A stretch of 60,155 nt of DNA from Bifidobacterium leontopitheci (GCF_009193355.1 NZ_WBVT01000016.1:1-60155); one strand, 5' to 3'; shown: positions 32,940-42,370, numbered from the stretch's first letter. The notes: generated from the letters alone by a model not told the origin. Numbers and translations: made by a program.

Positions 32940-35699
32940 ATGCCCTCCACTTTGATCATCGTCGTCAACGGCGTGCGCTATCCGGCCGATCCGACGAGGC
33001 CCATCACGATAGGGCGCGCACCTGACTGCGATATCGTCATCCCCAACCCGCACGTATCGCATCATCATGCGCGACTGCAGTATTCCCAGCGCGGGTGGCT
33101 GCTGGAAGACACCAACAGCGCCAACGGTCTGACCCAGCACGGCATCCGGGTGCCGTCGCTGCTCATCACCAGCAGCACCAGCGTCCAGCTGTGCTCCACG
33201 ACCACGGTGTCGTTCATCATGCAGCAACCGGCTGCGCCGCGGCCTGGTGGCGCGGCCGCGGCGGTTTCCGTTCCGGGCGCACCGGTCGTTCCCGCCGTTC
33301 CTGCTCCGTCAATCCCGGCGAAAGTCCCGGCCATTCCAGCGCAAGTCCTGGTCGTTCCGGCCGTTCCGACACGGATCGCGCCCGCCGCTCCCGTTCCGAC
33401 GGTTCCCATGACGTCGTCGGCCGCGGCGTTTCCGGTGGCAGCGGCACGGCCGGTGCCGGCCGCCGCCATGCCCGCCGCAACGATCGCGGCAGCCGGCATG
33501 ACCGCCTTCCCCTCGCTCCCTGCCGCGACGGCGGCGCCGGTTCCGGCGATGCAACCAGCCGCGCCGCAACCGGCCGTTCCGTTTGCGGCCGCGCCGGCGA
33601 CGCCCCGGCCCATGGCCGCCGCTCCCCTGCCGAGCGCACCCGGGAAAGGCACGTTCTTCACCAACGTCAACACCGTATTGCGCAACAGCATCGATCCGAA
33701 AACGCTGGAGCAGCGCACCACGCATACCGTGCTCGGCACGTTCAATCCGATGGACGACAAGTCCGGATACATCGGCCGTGACGTGGCCTGCGTGATCCGC
33801 ATCTCCGACGTGCTCGCCTCGCGGCGCCACTGCCATGTGGAGGCGGGCGCGGACGGCATCGTGCTCACCGACCTCAACTCCGTCAACGGCACGTACGTCA
33901 ACGGTCGCCGCATCGTCAAGGTGTGGCTTGAGGAAGGCGACGTGATCACGATCGGCAACACCGATCTGGTCCTGCATGACGGCGTCATCCAGGACCGCTC
34001 ACCGCTGGTAAGTTCCGAATCGGTGATCGCCGAAGGCATCGGATTGACGGTCGGCAAGGGAGCCAAGAGAGCCACGTTGCTGCACGACGTGAACGCCGTG
34101 TTCGCCAAAGGCACGCTGACCGCGGTGATCGGCCCGTCGGGCGCCGGAAAATCGACGTTCACCTCGATCGCGGCAGGTCTGAACTCGCCCACCGAAGGGC
34201 ACGTGTACTTCGACGGATACGACGTGCACCGGAACATCGAACTGCTGCGTTCGCGTATCGGATTCGTGCCGCAAGACGATGTCGTGCACCGCAAGCTCAC
34301 CGTCGACGCGGCGCTCAGCTACGCGGCGAAACTGCGTCTGCCGGCATCCACCAAGCAGGAGCGCCGGGAGATCATCGACAACGTGCTCGGCGAGCTGGAG
34401 CTCACCGAACGCCGCCGCAACCGCATCGACCGCCTGTCCGGCGGGCAGCGCAAGCGCGTGTCGACCGCGATCGAGCTGCTCACCGGCCCCGAGCTGCTCA
34501 TCCTCGACGAGCCGACATCAGGCCTCGACCCGTCGCTCGACAAGACAGTCATGGAGATGCTGCGCAAGCTCGCCGACGCGGGAGGCGTGGTGCTGGTCGT
34601 CACGCACTCGTTGTCATACATCGACGACATGTGCGACAACGTGCTCATGCTCGCCCCTGGCGGCTACCCGGCGTTCTTCGGCGACGTGAGAGAGCTCAGG
34701 GCGGCGTTCGGCAGCAAGCCGTGGGCGGACATCTTCACCCAGGTGACCGACGATCCGACCAAGGAATACTCCGTCTCCGACCCGCGCACACGTGCGAAGG
34801 AGGCCCGCAAGATCGTCAACGAGCACGGTCACAGCAAGCATGAGCGGCCGGCGCGCGCCCACCGGATCAAGCAGATGTTCACGCTGATGACCAGACAGCT
34901 GCATCTGGTGGCAGCCGACCCGGGACTGCTGATATTCCTGCTGTTGCTGCCATTGCTTCTCGGCCTGCTCTCGCTGGTGGTGCCCGGGTCGCATGGTTTG
35001 GGCGAACCCGATTTCAAGGATGCGGCGACCGAGCCGAGCCAGCTGCTGGCGTTGATCATCCTAGGCGCGTGCTTCATGGGGTCGGCGTTGTCGGTGCGCG
35101 ACATCGTCTCCGAACGGGCGATTTACGATCGCGAGCGCGCGGTAGGGCTGTCGCCGACCTCATACACATTGTCGAAGTTGCTGGTGTTGGGGTTGGAGAC
35201 CGTGTTGCAGGCGGCGATCCTGACCGCCGCAGTGGCGGTCGGCAAGCCGCATCCCGAGCATGGCATACTCACCGGTTCGGGCATTCCCGAACTGGTGCTC
35301 ATCGTATGGCTAACCGCATGGGCGAGCGCCATGCTCGGCGCGGTCGGGTCGGCCCTGGTCAGGTCTGGCGAGCAGACGATGCCGCTGCTGGTGGTGCTGG
35401 TGATGGCCCAGCTGGTGTTCTCGGGCGGCATGATCCCGGTGACCGACCGCGGCGGGCTGGAACAGGTCAGCATGATCTTCCCCGGGCGATGGGGGTATTC
35501 GGCGGCCGCGTCCGACATCGACCTCAACGGTCTGCTGTACGGGCCGACCAAGGTGCCGACATTCAAGAAGGACGAGCTGTGGGAGCACACCACCGGCCAG
35601 TTCTGGACGGACATCGGCGTGCTGGCCGTGATGGTGGTGCTGTTCACCATCGTGCTGCGCGTGTGCGTGAGCAATATGGTGTGCAAGAACCGGCGGTAG
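32940..35699 (+). CDS. FHA-FHA-ABC transporter (Rv1747-like)
   Basis: This 919-residue single-chain half-transporter has, in order: FHA domain 1 (about 5-85, ITIGRAPDCDIVI and NSANGL), an Ala/Pro linker of about 150 residues, FHA domain 2 (about 265-350, YIGRDVACVIRIS and LNSVNGTYVNG), an ABC ATPase with Walker A GPSGAGKST (about 398), signature LSGGQRKR (about 499) and LLILDEPTSGLD, and an ABC2 membrane domain (about 650-915). The layout is that of mycobacterial Rv1747, a transporter whose FHA domains bind Thr-phosphorylated kinase sites. Here a membrane Ser/Thr kinase lies 6 kb away. It probably exports a lipid or cell-envelope component. Confidence 0.88.
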   Translation: MPSTLIIVVNGVRYPADPTRPITIGRAPDCDIVIPNPHVSHHHARLQYSQRGWLLEDTNSANGLTQHGIRVPSLLITSSTSVQLCSTTTVSFIMQQPAAPRPGGAAAAVSVPGAPVVPAVPAPSIPAKVPAIPAQVLVVPAVPTRIAPAAPVPTVPMTSSAAAFPVAAARPVPAAAMPAATIAAAGMTAFPSLPAATAAPVPAMQPAAPQPAVPFAAAPATPRPMAAAPLPSAPGKGTFFTNVNTVLRNSIDPKTLEQRTTHTVLGTFNPMDDKSGYIGRDVACVIRISDVLASRRHCHVEAGADGIVLTDLNSVNGTYVNGRRIVKVWLEEGDVITIGNTDLVLHDGVIQDRSPLVSSESVIAEGIGLTVGKGAKRATLLHDVNAVFAKGTLTAVIGPSGAGKSTFTSIAAGLNSPTEGHVYFDGYDVHRNIELLRSRIGFVPQDDVVHRKLTVDAALSYAAKLRLPASTKQERREIIDNVLGELELTERRRNRIDRLSGGQRKRVSTAIELLTGPELLILDEPTSGLDPSLDKTVMEMLRKLADAGGVVLVVTHSLSYIDDMCDNVLMLAPGGYPAFFGDVRELRAAFGSKPWADIFTQVTDDPTKEYSVSDPRTRAKEARKIVNEHGHSKHERPARAHRIKQMFTLMTRQLHLVAADPGLLIFLLLLPLLLGLLSLVVPGSHGLGEPDFKDAATEPSQLLALIILGACFMGSALSVRDIVSERAIYDRERAVGLSPTSYTLSKLLVLGLETVLQAAILTAAVAVGKPHPEHGILTGSGIPELVLIVWLTAWASAMLGAVGSALVRSGEQTMPLLVVLVMAQLVFSGGMIPVTDRGGLEQVSMIFPGRWGYSAAASDIDLNGLLYGPTKVPTFKKDELWEHTTGQFWTDIGVLAVMVVLFTIVLRVCVSNMVCKNRR

Positions 35700-35852
35700 G
35701 CATGCGGTAACGGGCGCGGCCGGGGCTGGGGGCTGCGGCTGGGCGCGAGACGAAGCCGCTGGCCGTTGGCAGGCAGGCATCCGAGAAGGCGAACGTCATC
35801 GGATGGACACGGCGTGAGGAACCATGCAGACGTCCACGACCGCCGCGTGCCG

Positions 35853-36050
35853 TGGGACGCGAAGCAGAAAACCCGGTTTTCGTTCCAGCGTCCCAATGCC
35901 TTGTGGCACGCAAGGAGTTGTAATCGGTTACATGGGCTCGCGTACCATGAAATCGCGGGACGCGAGCCCATGTAACCGGTCACGCATCCTTGTGTACCAA
36001 ATCACAGTGGGACGCGAAGGCGAAAACAGCGATTTCGGCCTCCCATCCCA
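35853..36050. repeat. Nested long inverted repeats with 43-nt hairpin units
   Basis: The centre is a 19-bp perfect stem, CGGTTACATGGGCTCGCGT with its complement (35925-35943 and 35960-35978). Similarity continues outward for about 70 nt per arm with mismatches. The outer flanks are 43-nt hairpins, 35853-35895 (TGGGACGC/GCGTCCCA) and 36008-36050 (TGGGA/TCCCA), whose insides resemble the 41-nt units at 52.3 kb. The gap from 35700 to 36219 holds no gene. Confidence 0.75.
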
Positions 36051-36219
36051 CAGCACCACGTACCACAGCACCGCATACCGGCAGACCGCATCGAATCCTC
36101 TGGTACCACAACCTCCGAACACGCAGCCTCCCCACACGACAGCGGCCGCTCCCCAATTCAGTCCGACTTGTTCCCCGCCGCGCCAAATATCATCGGCACA
36201 TAGATACAGCGCAGCCTGC

Positions 36220-36819
36220 CTACTTGGCGGCATCATGATCGGCCCACCATTCCTCGGCGGTGATGATGCGGAGGAACTCATCGTGGTATTCGCCGATCAG
36301 ATTGAGGACGTGCCACGACTCCCCCGCCATCCACATGCCGCATCGTTCCATGACGCGGCCGGACCGCACATTCTCCTGGTAATAGGCACCCCACACCGCA
36401 TTCGCATGCAACGCAGTGAACGCGTGGCCGATCACGGCGTCCAGCGCTTCGGACATGTAGCCGAACCCCCAGAACGGCCGGCCAATCCAATAGCCCACTT
36501 CAAGCACATTGCCGCTGCGGTACCGCTCGCAGTCGGGTTCGACGGAACCGGCGATGCGTTTCACAGGCCTGAGCTCGATGCACCCGATCGGCTCGTTGCC
36601 GTTGCCTGTGCCGTTGACGGTAATGGCCCAGTTGTTCTCGGCCGCGAACACATCCCGGATGATGTTCGCACTCCCCTCGACGCTCGTATGCGGCGGCCAG
36701 CCGCACATCGGCCCGATCTGCGGGTCGGAGGCGTACCGGAACAGGGAGGCCGCATCGGCCTCGTCGCCGACCTTCCAGGGTCGTAGCAACAGCCGTTCGG
36801 TATCGATTGTTTTGGTCAT
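36220..36819 (-). CDS. GNAT acetyltransferase, RimJ/RimL type
   Basis: This 199-residue N-acetyltransferase has the family opening DTERLLLRPWKVGDEADAASLF, central YWIGRPFWGFGYMSEALDAVIGHAF (acetyl-CoA-binding region) and NVRSGRVMERCGM. GGAGG lies upstream of the start at 36819. It is 16 nt downstream of a TetR regulator in the same direction and divergent from an efflux pump. Acetylation of a drug or a ribosomal protein is possible; the setting favours detoxification (inference). Confidence 0.85.
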   Translation of the reverse strand: MTKTIDTERLLLRPWKVGDEADAASLFRYASDPQIGPMCGWPPHTSVEGSANIIRDVFAAENNWAITVNGTGNGNEPIGCIELRPVKRIAGSVEPDCERYRSGNVLEVGYWIGRPFWGFGYMSEALDAVIGHAFTALHANAVWGAYYQENVRSGRVMERCGMWMAGESWHVLNLIGEYHDEFLRIITAEEWWADHDAAK

Positions 36820-36835
36820 GATGCCTCCTCTCCAA

Positions 36836-37477
36836 TCAGGATGTGCATGGATTGACAGCGGCGGCCCGCGCCAGCCGCTCGTAGTGGTCGACGAGCGGGA
36901 GGAACAGTTCGTCGACCGTGGCGACGATGTCCGCTTCGGACAGGGGACGCATGTCGCGCAGGATGATCGCGCGGCCGAGCTCGCCGGGCATGCGCAGCAG
37001 CGATTCCGGCAGTTCGCAGGTGATGTCGCCGCGCGCCCGCGCATCGTCGATGGCCATCATGATGCTGGGGCGGTCGCTCATCATCGTGCGTTCGTACAGT
37101 TCATGCGCGCTCACGCCGAGCCAGTCGGCGTAGACGCCGAACTTGGCCAGCACCATCACCGCGTCGGACTGCTTGCGGTTGAGCTGCATGAGGATGGAGA
37201 TGACGTCGCCCCTGAGCGTGCCGGTGTTCGGCCGCTCGATGGCGGCGTGGCCGCGGTGCCGCCTCACGGCGGCCACGAACAGTTCCGTGCGGTTCGGCCA
37301 TCTGCGGTACAGCACCGGCTTGCTGGTGTGCGCCCGGGCGGCCACGTTGTCGAAGGTGAACTCCTCGGCGCTGCATGTGGACAGCTGCTCCCACGCGGCC
37401 TCCAGAATGGCCGTCGCCAAAGCCTCGCCGCGGCGGCGCGTCCGCTTCGTCTTGGTGTTCGCTTCATTCGTTTCCAT
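36836..37477 (-). CDS. TetR family repressor
   Basis: A 213-residue regulator with a TetR HTH in residues about 15-65 (AILEAAWEQLSTCSAEEFTFDNVAARAHTSKPVLYRRWPNRTELF) and a helical C-terminal ligand domain. The start at 37477 has GGAGG upstream. It is transcribed divergently from a DHA2 efflux pump and, 16 nt ahead, with a GNAT gene. Two matching operator-like sites lie in the shared promoter region, so it very probably represses both directions until a drug or metabolite binds. Confidence 0.88.
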   Translation of the reverse strand: METNEANTKTKRTRRRGEALATAILEAAWEQLSTCSAEEFTFDNVAARAHTSKPVLYRRWPNRTELFVAAVRRHRGHAAIERPNTGTLRGDVISILMQLNRKQSDAVMVLAKFGVYADWLGVSAHELYERTMMSDRPSIMMAIDDARARGDITCELPESLLRMPGELGRAIILRDMRPLSEADIVATVDELFLPLVDHYERLARAAAVNPCTS

Positions 37478-37541
37478 TGGTTCGCCTCCATACGCGACAT
37501 GGGTGCCGTGCCCGACGGCCACCGTTCATGCCCCTTCCTAC

Positions 37542-37613
37542 AAGATACCATGGCGTTTCTTATTGCCAAGCGTTATAATCATCCATGGTTTTTAAGAAAC
37601 AGACCAGTATCTT
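37542..37613. promoter_or_regulatory. Two operator-like sites and promoter between TetR and efflux genes
   Basis: The sequence AAGATAC-N6-GTTTCTT occurs at 37542-37561 and, inverted, at 37594-37613. Each is itself an imperfect dyad, as expected of a TetR dimer site. TATAAT at 37574-37579, between the sites, is a plausible -10 for the efflux gene, whose start lies 47 nt further. Binding at both would block it. Confidence 0.75.
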
Positions 37614-37626
37614 AAAGGGGTGGATT

Positions 37627-39144
37627 ATGCATGTCGAAGAGGGACGGAAACGGAGCCTGAACCGTTCGTTGATCTGCCTGTGCGCGGCCGAACTGGTGAT
37701 GATGGTCAACACCACCGCGTTCAACGTGGCGCTGCCGAACATCGCCGAGTCGCTCGGGGCGGGCATGGCGGAGCAGCAGTGGATCGTCTCCAGCTACAAC
37801 CTCGTGTTCGCGGCCGTGGTGCTGCTGGCCGGGTTCATTGGCGACCGGCTCGGCCATCTTAGGACCATGATCGCCGGGTTGGGCATGTTCGTCGTCGCGT
37901 CCGCGATCGGCCTCATGGCCGGGAACGTGCCGGTGCTGCTCGTTTCGCGGTCGATCATGGGCGCCGGTGCGGGCGTGGTCATTCCGATGGGACAGGCGCT
38001 GCTCGGCATTCTGTTCCGTGGCCCCGAACTGTCACGCGCCATGACCGCGTGGGCGATCGCCGGCACCCTGGGCGTGCCGTTCGGTCCGCTCGTCGGCGGA
38101 GCGATCACCGCCGCGCTGGGATGGCGCGGCATCTTCGGGTTCGACGGCGTGGTGTTCCTCGCCGTGATCGCGGTCATCCGCATGAACGTTCCGCGGACGG
38201 GCGGATCACGCAAGTCCCGCCCGCTGCACGTGCCGTGGGCGTCGGTGGCGATGATGACCTCCGGATTCACTTTGTTCTCCGCCGGCTTGGTCAACGCCCA
38301 GCATGGCGTTCTGGCCGCGAGCGCATGGATCCCGATGGCGGTCGGCGCCGTGCTGATCGCGGGATTCGTGCTGCACGACCGCGCGGCCCGCAACCCGCTG
38401 ATGGAACTCGGCCTGATGGCAGACCCGTCGTTCGCGGCCTGCGCGCCGGCGCTGATGATGCTGAACTTCTCGATGTACGGCATCATCTTCATCATGCCCG
38501 CCTATCTGGAGACGGTGCTGCGCCACGGCGCGCTGATCGGCGGCATGCTGCTGATGCCGTTGGTCGTCGCCTCCATAGTGGGATCGCGGATGAACGACTG
38601 GATCGTCTCCCGGCTCGGTTCGCGCGGCACGAGCCTGCTGGCCTTGGGCTGTCTGGCCGCCGGGATGCTGACGATCGGCGTCGCCATGTGGTGGCCCGGC
38701 GATGTGGCCGAACAGTCGACGACGATGATCGGTCAGGTGGCTGCCGGCTTCGGGTTGGGCGTCGGCCAGCCGGCGATGCTGACCTGGGCCATGGGCCGGG
38801 TGCCGATCGAGCGATCCGGCGCCGGCTCCAGTCTGCTGACCGTGTTCCGGCAATTCGGTTCCATCATCGGCGTGGGAATCTTCGGCAGCATACAAAGCGG
38901 ACTGTATACGGCGGACTTCCGCGATCTCGCGCAGGCCGCCGGACTGAACCCGCAATCCGCCGGTTCCGTGACGCTGGACTTCCAGCAGGCGGCCGGACTC
39001 GCGGACGCGACGGGCGACCTCATGCGGCAGACGGCTTCCCGCGCCTACGAATCCGCGATGACCGGCAGCTTTGCCGCGGCGTCCGCGGTCATTCTCGTCA
39101 CCCTTATGGTCGTCGCGCTGATATCGCGCAGGGCGTCGCGGTGA
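37627..39144 (+). CDS. DHA2-family multidrug efflux MFS transporter
   Basis: This 505-residue protein has 14 predicted helices, the length and layout of DHA2 drug:proton antiporters. Early LPNIAESLGA, then QWIVSSYNLVFAAVVLLAGFIGDRLGHLRT (MFS motif A) and GVPFGPLVGGAITAALGWRGIFG (motif C) mark an exporter. The ATG at 37627 has AAAGGGG upstream. It is divergent from the TetR/GNAT pair with paired operators between. The likely role is export of a toxic compound; no substrate can be named. Confidence 0.88.
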   Translation: MHVEEGRKRSLNRSLICLCAAELVMMVNTTAFNVALPNIAESLGAGMAEQQWIVSSYNLVFAAVVLLAGFIGDRLGHLRTMIAGLGMFVVASAIGLMAGNVPVLLVSRSIMGAGAGVVIPMGQALLGILFRGPELSRAMTAWAIAGTLGVPFGPLVGGAITAALGWRGIFGFDGVVFLAVIAVIRMNVPRTGGSRKSRPLHVPWASVAMMTSGFTLFSAGLVNAQHGVLAASAWIPMAVGAVLIAGFVLHDRAARNPLMELGLMADPSFAACAPALMMLNFSMYGIIFIMPAYLETVLRHGALIGGMLLMPLVVASIVGSRMNDWIVSRLGSRGTSLLALGCLAAGMLTIGVAMWWPGDVAEQSTTMIGQVAAGFGLGVGQPAMLTWAMGRVPIERSGAGSSLLTVFRQFGSIIGVGIFGSIQSGLYTADFRDLAQAAGLNPQSAGSVTLDFQQAAGLADATGDLMRQTASRAYESAMTGSFAAASAVILVTLMVVALISRRASR

Positions 39145-39332
39145 GGATCGAACACAAGTTCGACGGGGATGGCGGTGACTCGGCATAGGCCGGCTTAGTC
39201 TTGCGGCGACACGTTTGGCCGCCGCCGGATTGATATAAGCTATGTTTTAGTGACGTTTATTCAACTTATCCCCCCTCTCTATCTTATAGTTTCTATAATT
39301 AATAACGGAATCAGAAAAAGAAAGCCGGTGCG

Positions 39333-40646
39333 ATGAACATGAAATATAGAAGTTTGGCAAGGGCATTCCACGCCGACAAAACAAACGACGCCTTCAACAA
39401 CCATGCGAAGCGCGCCCAGCAGCGACTCGAGGCGGACTCCGCGTTCAGGACCAGAATCATCACGCCATTGGGTGAACTATTCACCGCCACGCCACGCGAA
39501 ACATCCATGCTCACCGAGAAAATACTCTTCGCGGAACGGCGGGTGTCCCGGCTATGGAACCAGATTCCCGGCGTCATGCGCTGGGACTACATACGGCATT
39601 CCATCAGCGAGGAACTGTTCGCCACCAATGAGATGGAAGGCGTGCGCAGCACCCGCAAGGAAACCCAAGACGCCGTGGATGCGGCTGATAGGGCAAGAAA
39701 GGACGGCGACGACCCCAAGGCGCGGTTCGGCGAATTCGCCAAGCTGTACCTGAACCTCACCGACAAGGACTCCGCACCGCCATCGGGGATTGCGGACATC
39801 CGTGATATCTACGACAAGGTCGTGTTCAACGAAATCAACGAGAACGACAAGCCAGACGGCGAGCTGTTTCGGAAAGGCGACGTGGAGATACAAGGCCCGC
39901 ACGGTCTCGCGATCCACAACGGCGTCAAAGGCGAAGGCAACATCAGCGCGCTTCTCACTGACATGATCCATCTTGCGGTTTCCGATGAGATTCCCCGCCT
40001 GCAATCGGCCATCATGTCGCATTTTCTGTTTGAATACGTCCACCCGTTCTACGACGGCAACGGCAGAACCGGCCGATATCTTCTGGCCCTCTATCTGAAC
40101 CACGACCTGACCATGCCCACGGTACTGTCCCTGTCCCGCACCATCGCGGAGAACAAGAACGCCTACTATAAAGCGTTCATGGAGGCGGAGGACAAACTGA
40201 ACTGCGGAGAGCTCACGTTTTTTGTGAACACCATCCTCGAGTTCATCAGAAAGGCCCAAATCGAGCTGATTGACGAACTCGAGGCCAGAGTCGATCAGCT
40301 TGACAAGGGCAGGGTGGTCTGTGACCGGCTTGAACGGAGGCACGACCTGTCCGCGAAAGCAGTCGCAATACTATACGGCGTGATTCAGGAGGAAGTGTTC
40401 GACTCGTCCAAGTCCCTTACGCTGAACGATGCCGCATACCACATCAGACTGTCCAAGCAAAGCGCGAGGAAATATGTAGGAGAGCTCATGGACGCGGGCC
40501 TCGTCATCCAGTCCGGGAGACGGCCGCTAAAGATACGGGCATCAGAATCGCTGAAAGACATTCTTGAGTCCGGGCTAGACGAGGACGCCGAAAAGTCCGA
40601 CAATCATGGTGGCAGCAGACAGCAAGAAAAAACAGGAAAGGCATGA
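39333..40646 (+). CDS. Fic-domain protein with self-inhibitory motif and HTH
   Basis: This 437-residue protein has the Fic catalytic motif HPFYDGNGRTGR (His about 237). Upstream, TNEMEG at about 98-103 matches the inhibitory (S/T)xxxE(G/N) motif, as in class II Fic proteins, which are held inactive by their own N-terminal helix. The C-terminal part (LSKQSARKYVGELMDAGLVIQSG) is a winged-helix-like HTH. It should transfer AMP to a target, which is unknown. The gene is more AT-rich than the average here and its stop overlaps the next small gene. Start Shine-Dalgarno is weak. Confidence 0.88.
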   Translation: MNMKYRSLARAFHADKTNDAFNNHAKRAQQRLEADSAFRTRIITPLGELFTATPRETSMLTEKILFAERRVSRLWNQIPGVMRWDYIRHSISEELFATNEMEGVRSTRKETQDAVDAADRARKDGDDPKARFGEFAKLYLNLTDKDSAPPSGIADIRDIYDKVVFNEINENDKPDGELFRKGDVEIQGPHGLAIHNGVKGEGNISALLTDMIHLAVSDEIPRLQSAIMSHFLFEYVHPFYDGNGRTGRYLLALYLNHDLTMPTVLSLSRTIAENKNAYYKAFMEAEDKLNCGELTFFVNTILEFIRKAQIELIDELEARVDQLDKGRVVCDRLERRHDLSAKAVAILYGVIQEEVFDSSKSLTLNDAAYHIRLSKQSARKYVGELMDAGLVIQSGRRPLKIRASESLKDILESGLDEDAEKSDNHGGSRQQEKTGKA

Positions 40647-40855
40647 TGATGACCGAACGGTTCCTAAGCCTCAAAGAAGTCGGCGAGCGTCTTGGTGTGA
40701 AGAACCCCGCATCGAAAGGCTACAAGCTTCCCGAACCTGACGCCCTGATCGGCACGACGCGCGGCTGGCTGCCGGAAACCATCGATAAGTGGAACGCGGC
40801 ACGTCCCGGTCGCGGGGCCGGGGGCGGTAGGCCGCGCAAACATCCCGAGGAATAG
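40643..40855 (+). CDS. Small AlpA/MerR-like HTH protein
   Basis: A 70-residue protein starting with FLSLKEVGERLGV, the look of an AlpA or excisionase-type winged helix, followed by GWLPETIDKWNAARPGRG. It overlaps the Fic stop by 4 nt (three ATGs in a row; 40649 also possible), so the pair is translationally coupled. It could be a DNA-binding autorepressor of the Fic gene or a remnant of a mobile element excisionase. Confidence 0.7.
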   Translation: MMMTERFLSLKEVGERLGVKNPASKGYKLPEPDALIGTTRGWLPETIDKWNAARPGRGAGGGRPRKHPEE

Positions 40856-40944
40856 ACAGGAACCGCCCCGACGCCCATAGCACCAGGGTCGTAGCCGAAT
40901 ACGGCTGCGATGCTGCACGTCAACAACAGTCTCCCCCTGTCCCC

Positions 40945-41133
40945 TTACGGCGCACAGCACCGGCGGCGCTTTTCTGTTTTGCGATGCTGATTCATCGCAA
41001 CGCCGGCCGCACCCGTTTGCCGCATGATTTCGGCAGCGACCTTGGCGGTACTGCCCACCGTGGTCTTCCCTACCGCATAGTTCTCGCCGGTGCGCGAGAA
41101 GTACACGACCACCGTATCGCCGTTGTTGCTCAT
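40945..41133 (-). pseudogene. Flavodoxin fragment (N-terminal part)
   Basis: 62 residues with the flavodoxin start TVVVYFSRTGENYAVGKTTVGSTAKVAAEIMRQTG. This includes the FMN phosphate loop SRTGEN and the typical first helix. Homology then stops abruptly and unrelated residues follow to the stop, so the remaining 100 or more residues of a flavodoxin are absent. It lies just after an N-terminally truncated alcohol dehydrogenase in the same direction. Confidence 0.75.
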
Positions 41134-41147
41134 GGTGATGTTTCCTC

Positions 41148-41945
41148 TCAGATTTCACTGACGTTGATGAGCGACTTGATGGCGCGGCGCCCATCCATCG
41201 CCTCGTAGGCGTCCTGAACGTGGTCAAGGTCGAACGTGCCGGTGAACATGATGCCGGGGTCGATCATGCCGGAGAGGACCGCGGGCAGCAGCACGTTGCG
41301 GTCGTACGTGGCGACCGATGCTGGGCCGCCCTTCAATCCGATGTTGCGCCAGAACAAGACGTCCACGTCGATGTGCGCGTCGTGCGGCACGCCCACGCGT
41401 CCGACCGTGGAGCCAGGGCGTCCCACACGCACGGCGGTTTCGATGGACTGTGCCGAGCCGACGCATTCGAGCACCGCGTCCGCACCGTCGCCGTCGGTCA
41501 GCTCCATGACTCGCGCCACGGCGTCGTCGCCGCGTTCGGGCACGATGTCGGTCGCGCCGAACTGTCTGGCGAGCGCCGCGCGATCCTCATGCCGGCTCAT
41601 GGCGATGATGCGCGAGGCCCCGCGCATGCGTGCGGACAGTACGCCTGACAGGCCCACTGCGCCGTCGCCGAATACGACGGCTGTGGCTCCGGGCCTGACT
41701 TCTGCCGAGACCGCAGCGTGGTAGCCGGTGGCCATCACGTCGGCGAGCGTGAGCAGCGAGTTCAGCGTCGCGTCGTCGTATGATTTCGGGTCGCCGGGGA
41801 CCTTCACCAGTGCCGTGTCGGTCTTGGCGGCGCGCATGACTTCGGCCTGATAGCCGGCGTTGCCGCCCGGTTCGGCGTTCATGCAGTTCGCCTCGAATCC
41901 GGCTCGCAAACCGTCGTCATGCGCACGGTCGCCAAGACGGCCGTA
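41148..41945 (-). pseudogene. Zinc-type alcohol dehydrogenase lacking N-terminus
   Basis: The Rossmann domain is intact: VFGDGAVGLSGVLSARMRGASRIIAMSRHEDRAALARQFGATDI, VMELTDGDGADAVLECVGS and the C-terminal GMIDPGIMFTGTFDLDHVQDAYEAMDGR. The GroES-like catalytic domain with the zinc Cys/His ligands is missing apart from a tail (LRAGFEANCMNAEPGG). About 75 N-terminal residues are lost, so it is unlikely to be active. It points the same way as the flavodoxin remnant; both look like parts of one former redox operon. Confidence 0.8.
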
Positions 41946-41962
41946 CGGCTGCACCAGCGCCA

Positions 41963-42274
41963 TCACACTGAAACCAGTTCACCATGAGCGGCATATTCAT
42001 ATGAGTGTTCGTACAGATACGTGGGAGATATGTCAATATCACCGCCACACCAGGTCAAGATGCCATGGTCGATGCGGAAGTCCTCGAGCGTCTTCTCATC
42101 CCGCAGCGGAGCGAAGGCGGGAACGTCGTCGTGCATCTCGGTGAAATCACACAGGCACGTCTCGCCGGTGGAGAACGTCACCAGTATGACATGATCATCC
42201 GCAACATGAGCCGAACGGACTTCCAACTCCCGAGCGGACTCATCCGCATACATGATGCCGCTCGCTTCAAACAT
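41963..42274 (-). CDS. DUF2442 protein
   Basis: This 103-residue protein follows the DUF2442 pattern: HVILVTFSTGETCLCDFTEM, LRDEKTLEDFRIDHGILTW, GGDIDISPTYLYEHSYEY. GGGGAGGAG lies upstream of the ATG at 42274, favoured over the longer frame. DUF2442 proteins often accompany DUF4160 or toxin-like partners, none of which was seen here. Function unknown. Confidence 0.8.
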   Translation of the reverse strand: MFEASGIMYADESARELEVRSAHVADDHVILVTFSTGETCLCDFTEMHDDVPAFAPLRDEKTLEDFRIDHGILTWCGGDIDISPTYLYEHSYEYAAHGELVSV

Positions 42275-42370
42275 GACAGACTCCTCCCCTATATACGGAA
42301 CGACCCTATGCTGAGTATATTCCCGCAGCAGGAGCGCCGTCACTGGCAATCGGCATGCGCACGGTCATGG

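Noticed and set aside
35824..36786. Plus-strand open frame through the inverted repeat
   Set aside because: It crosses the palindromes and the antisense of the GNAT gene and lacks any domain.
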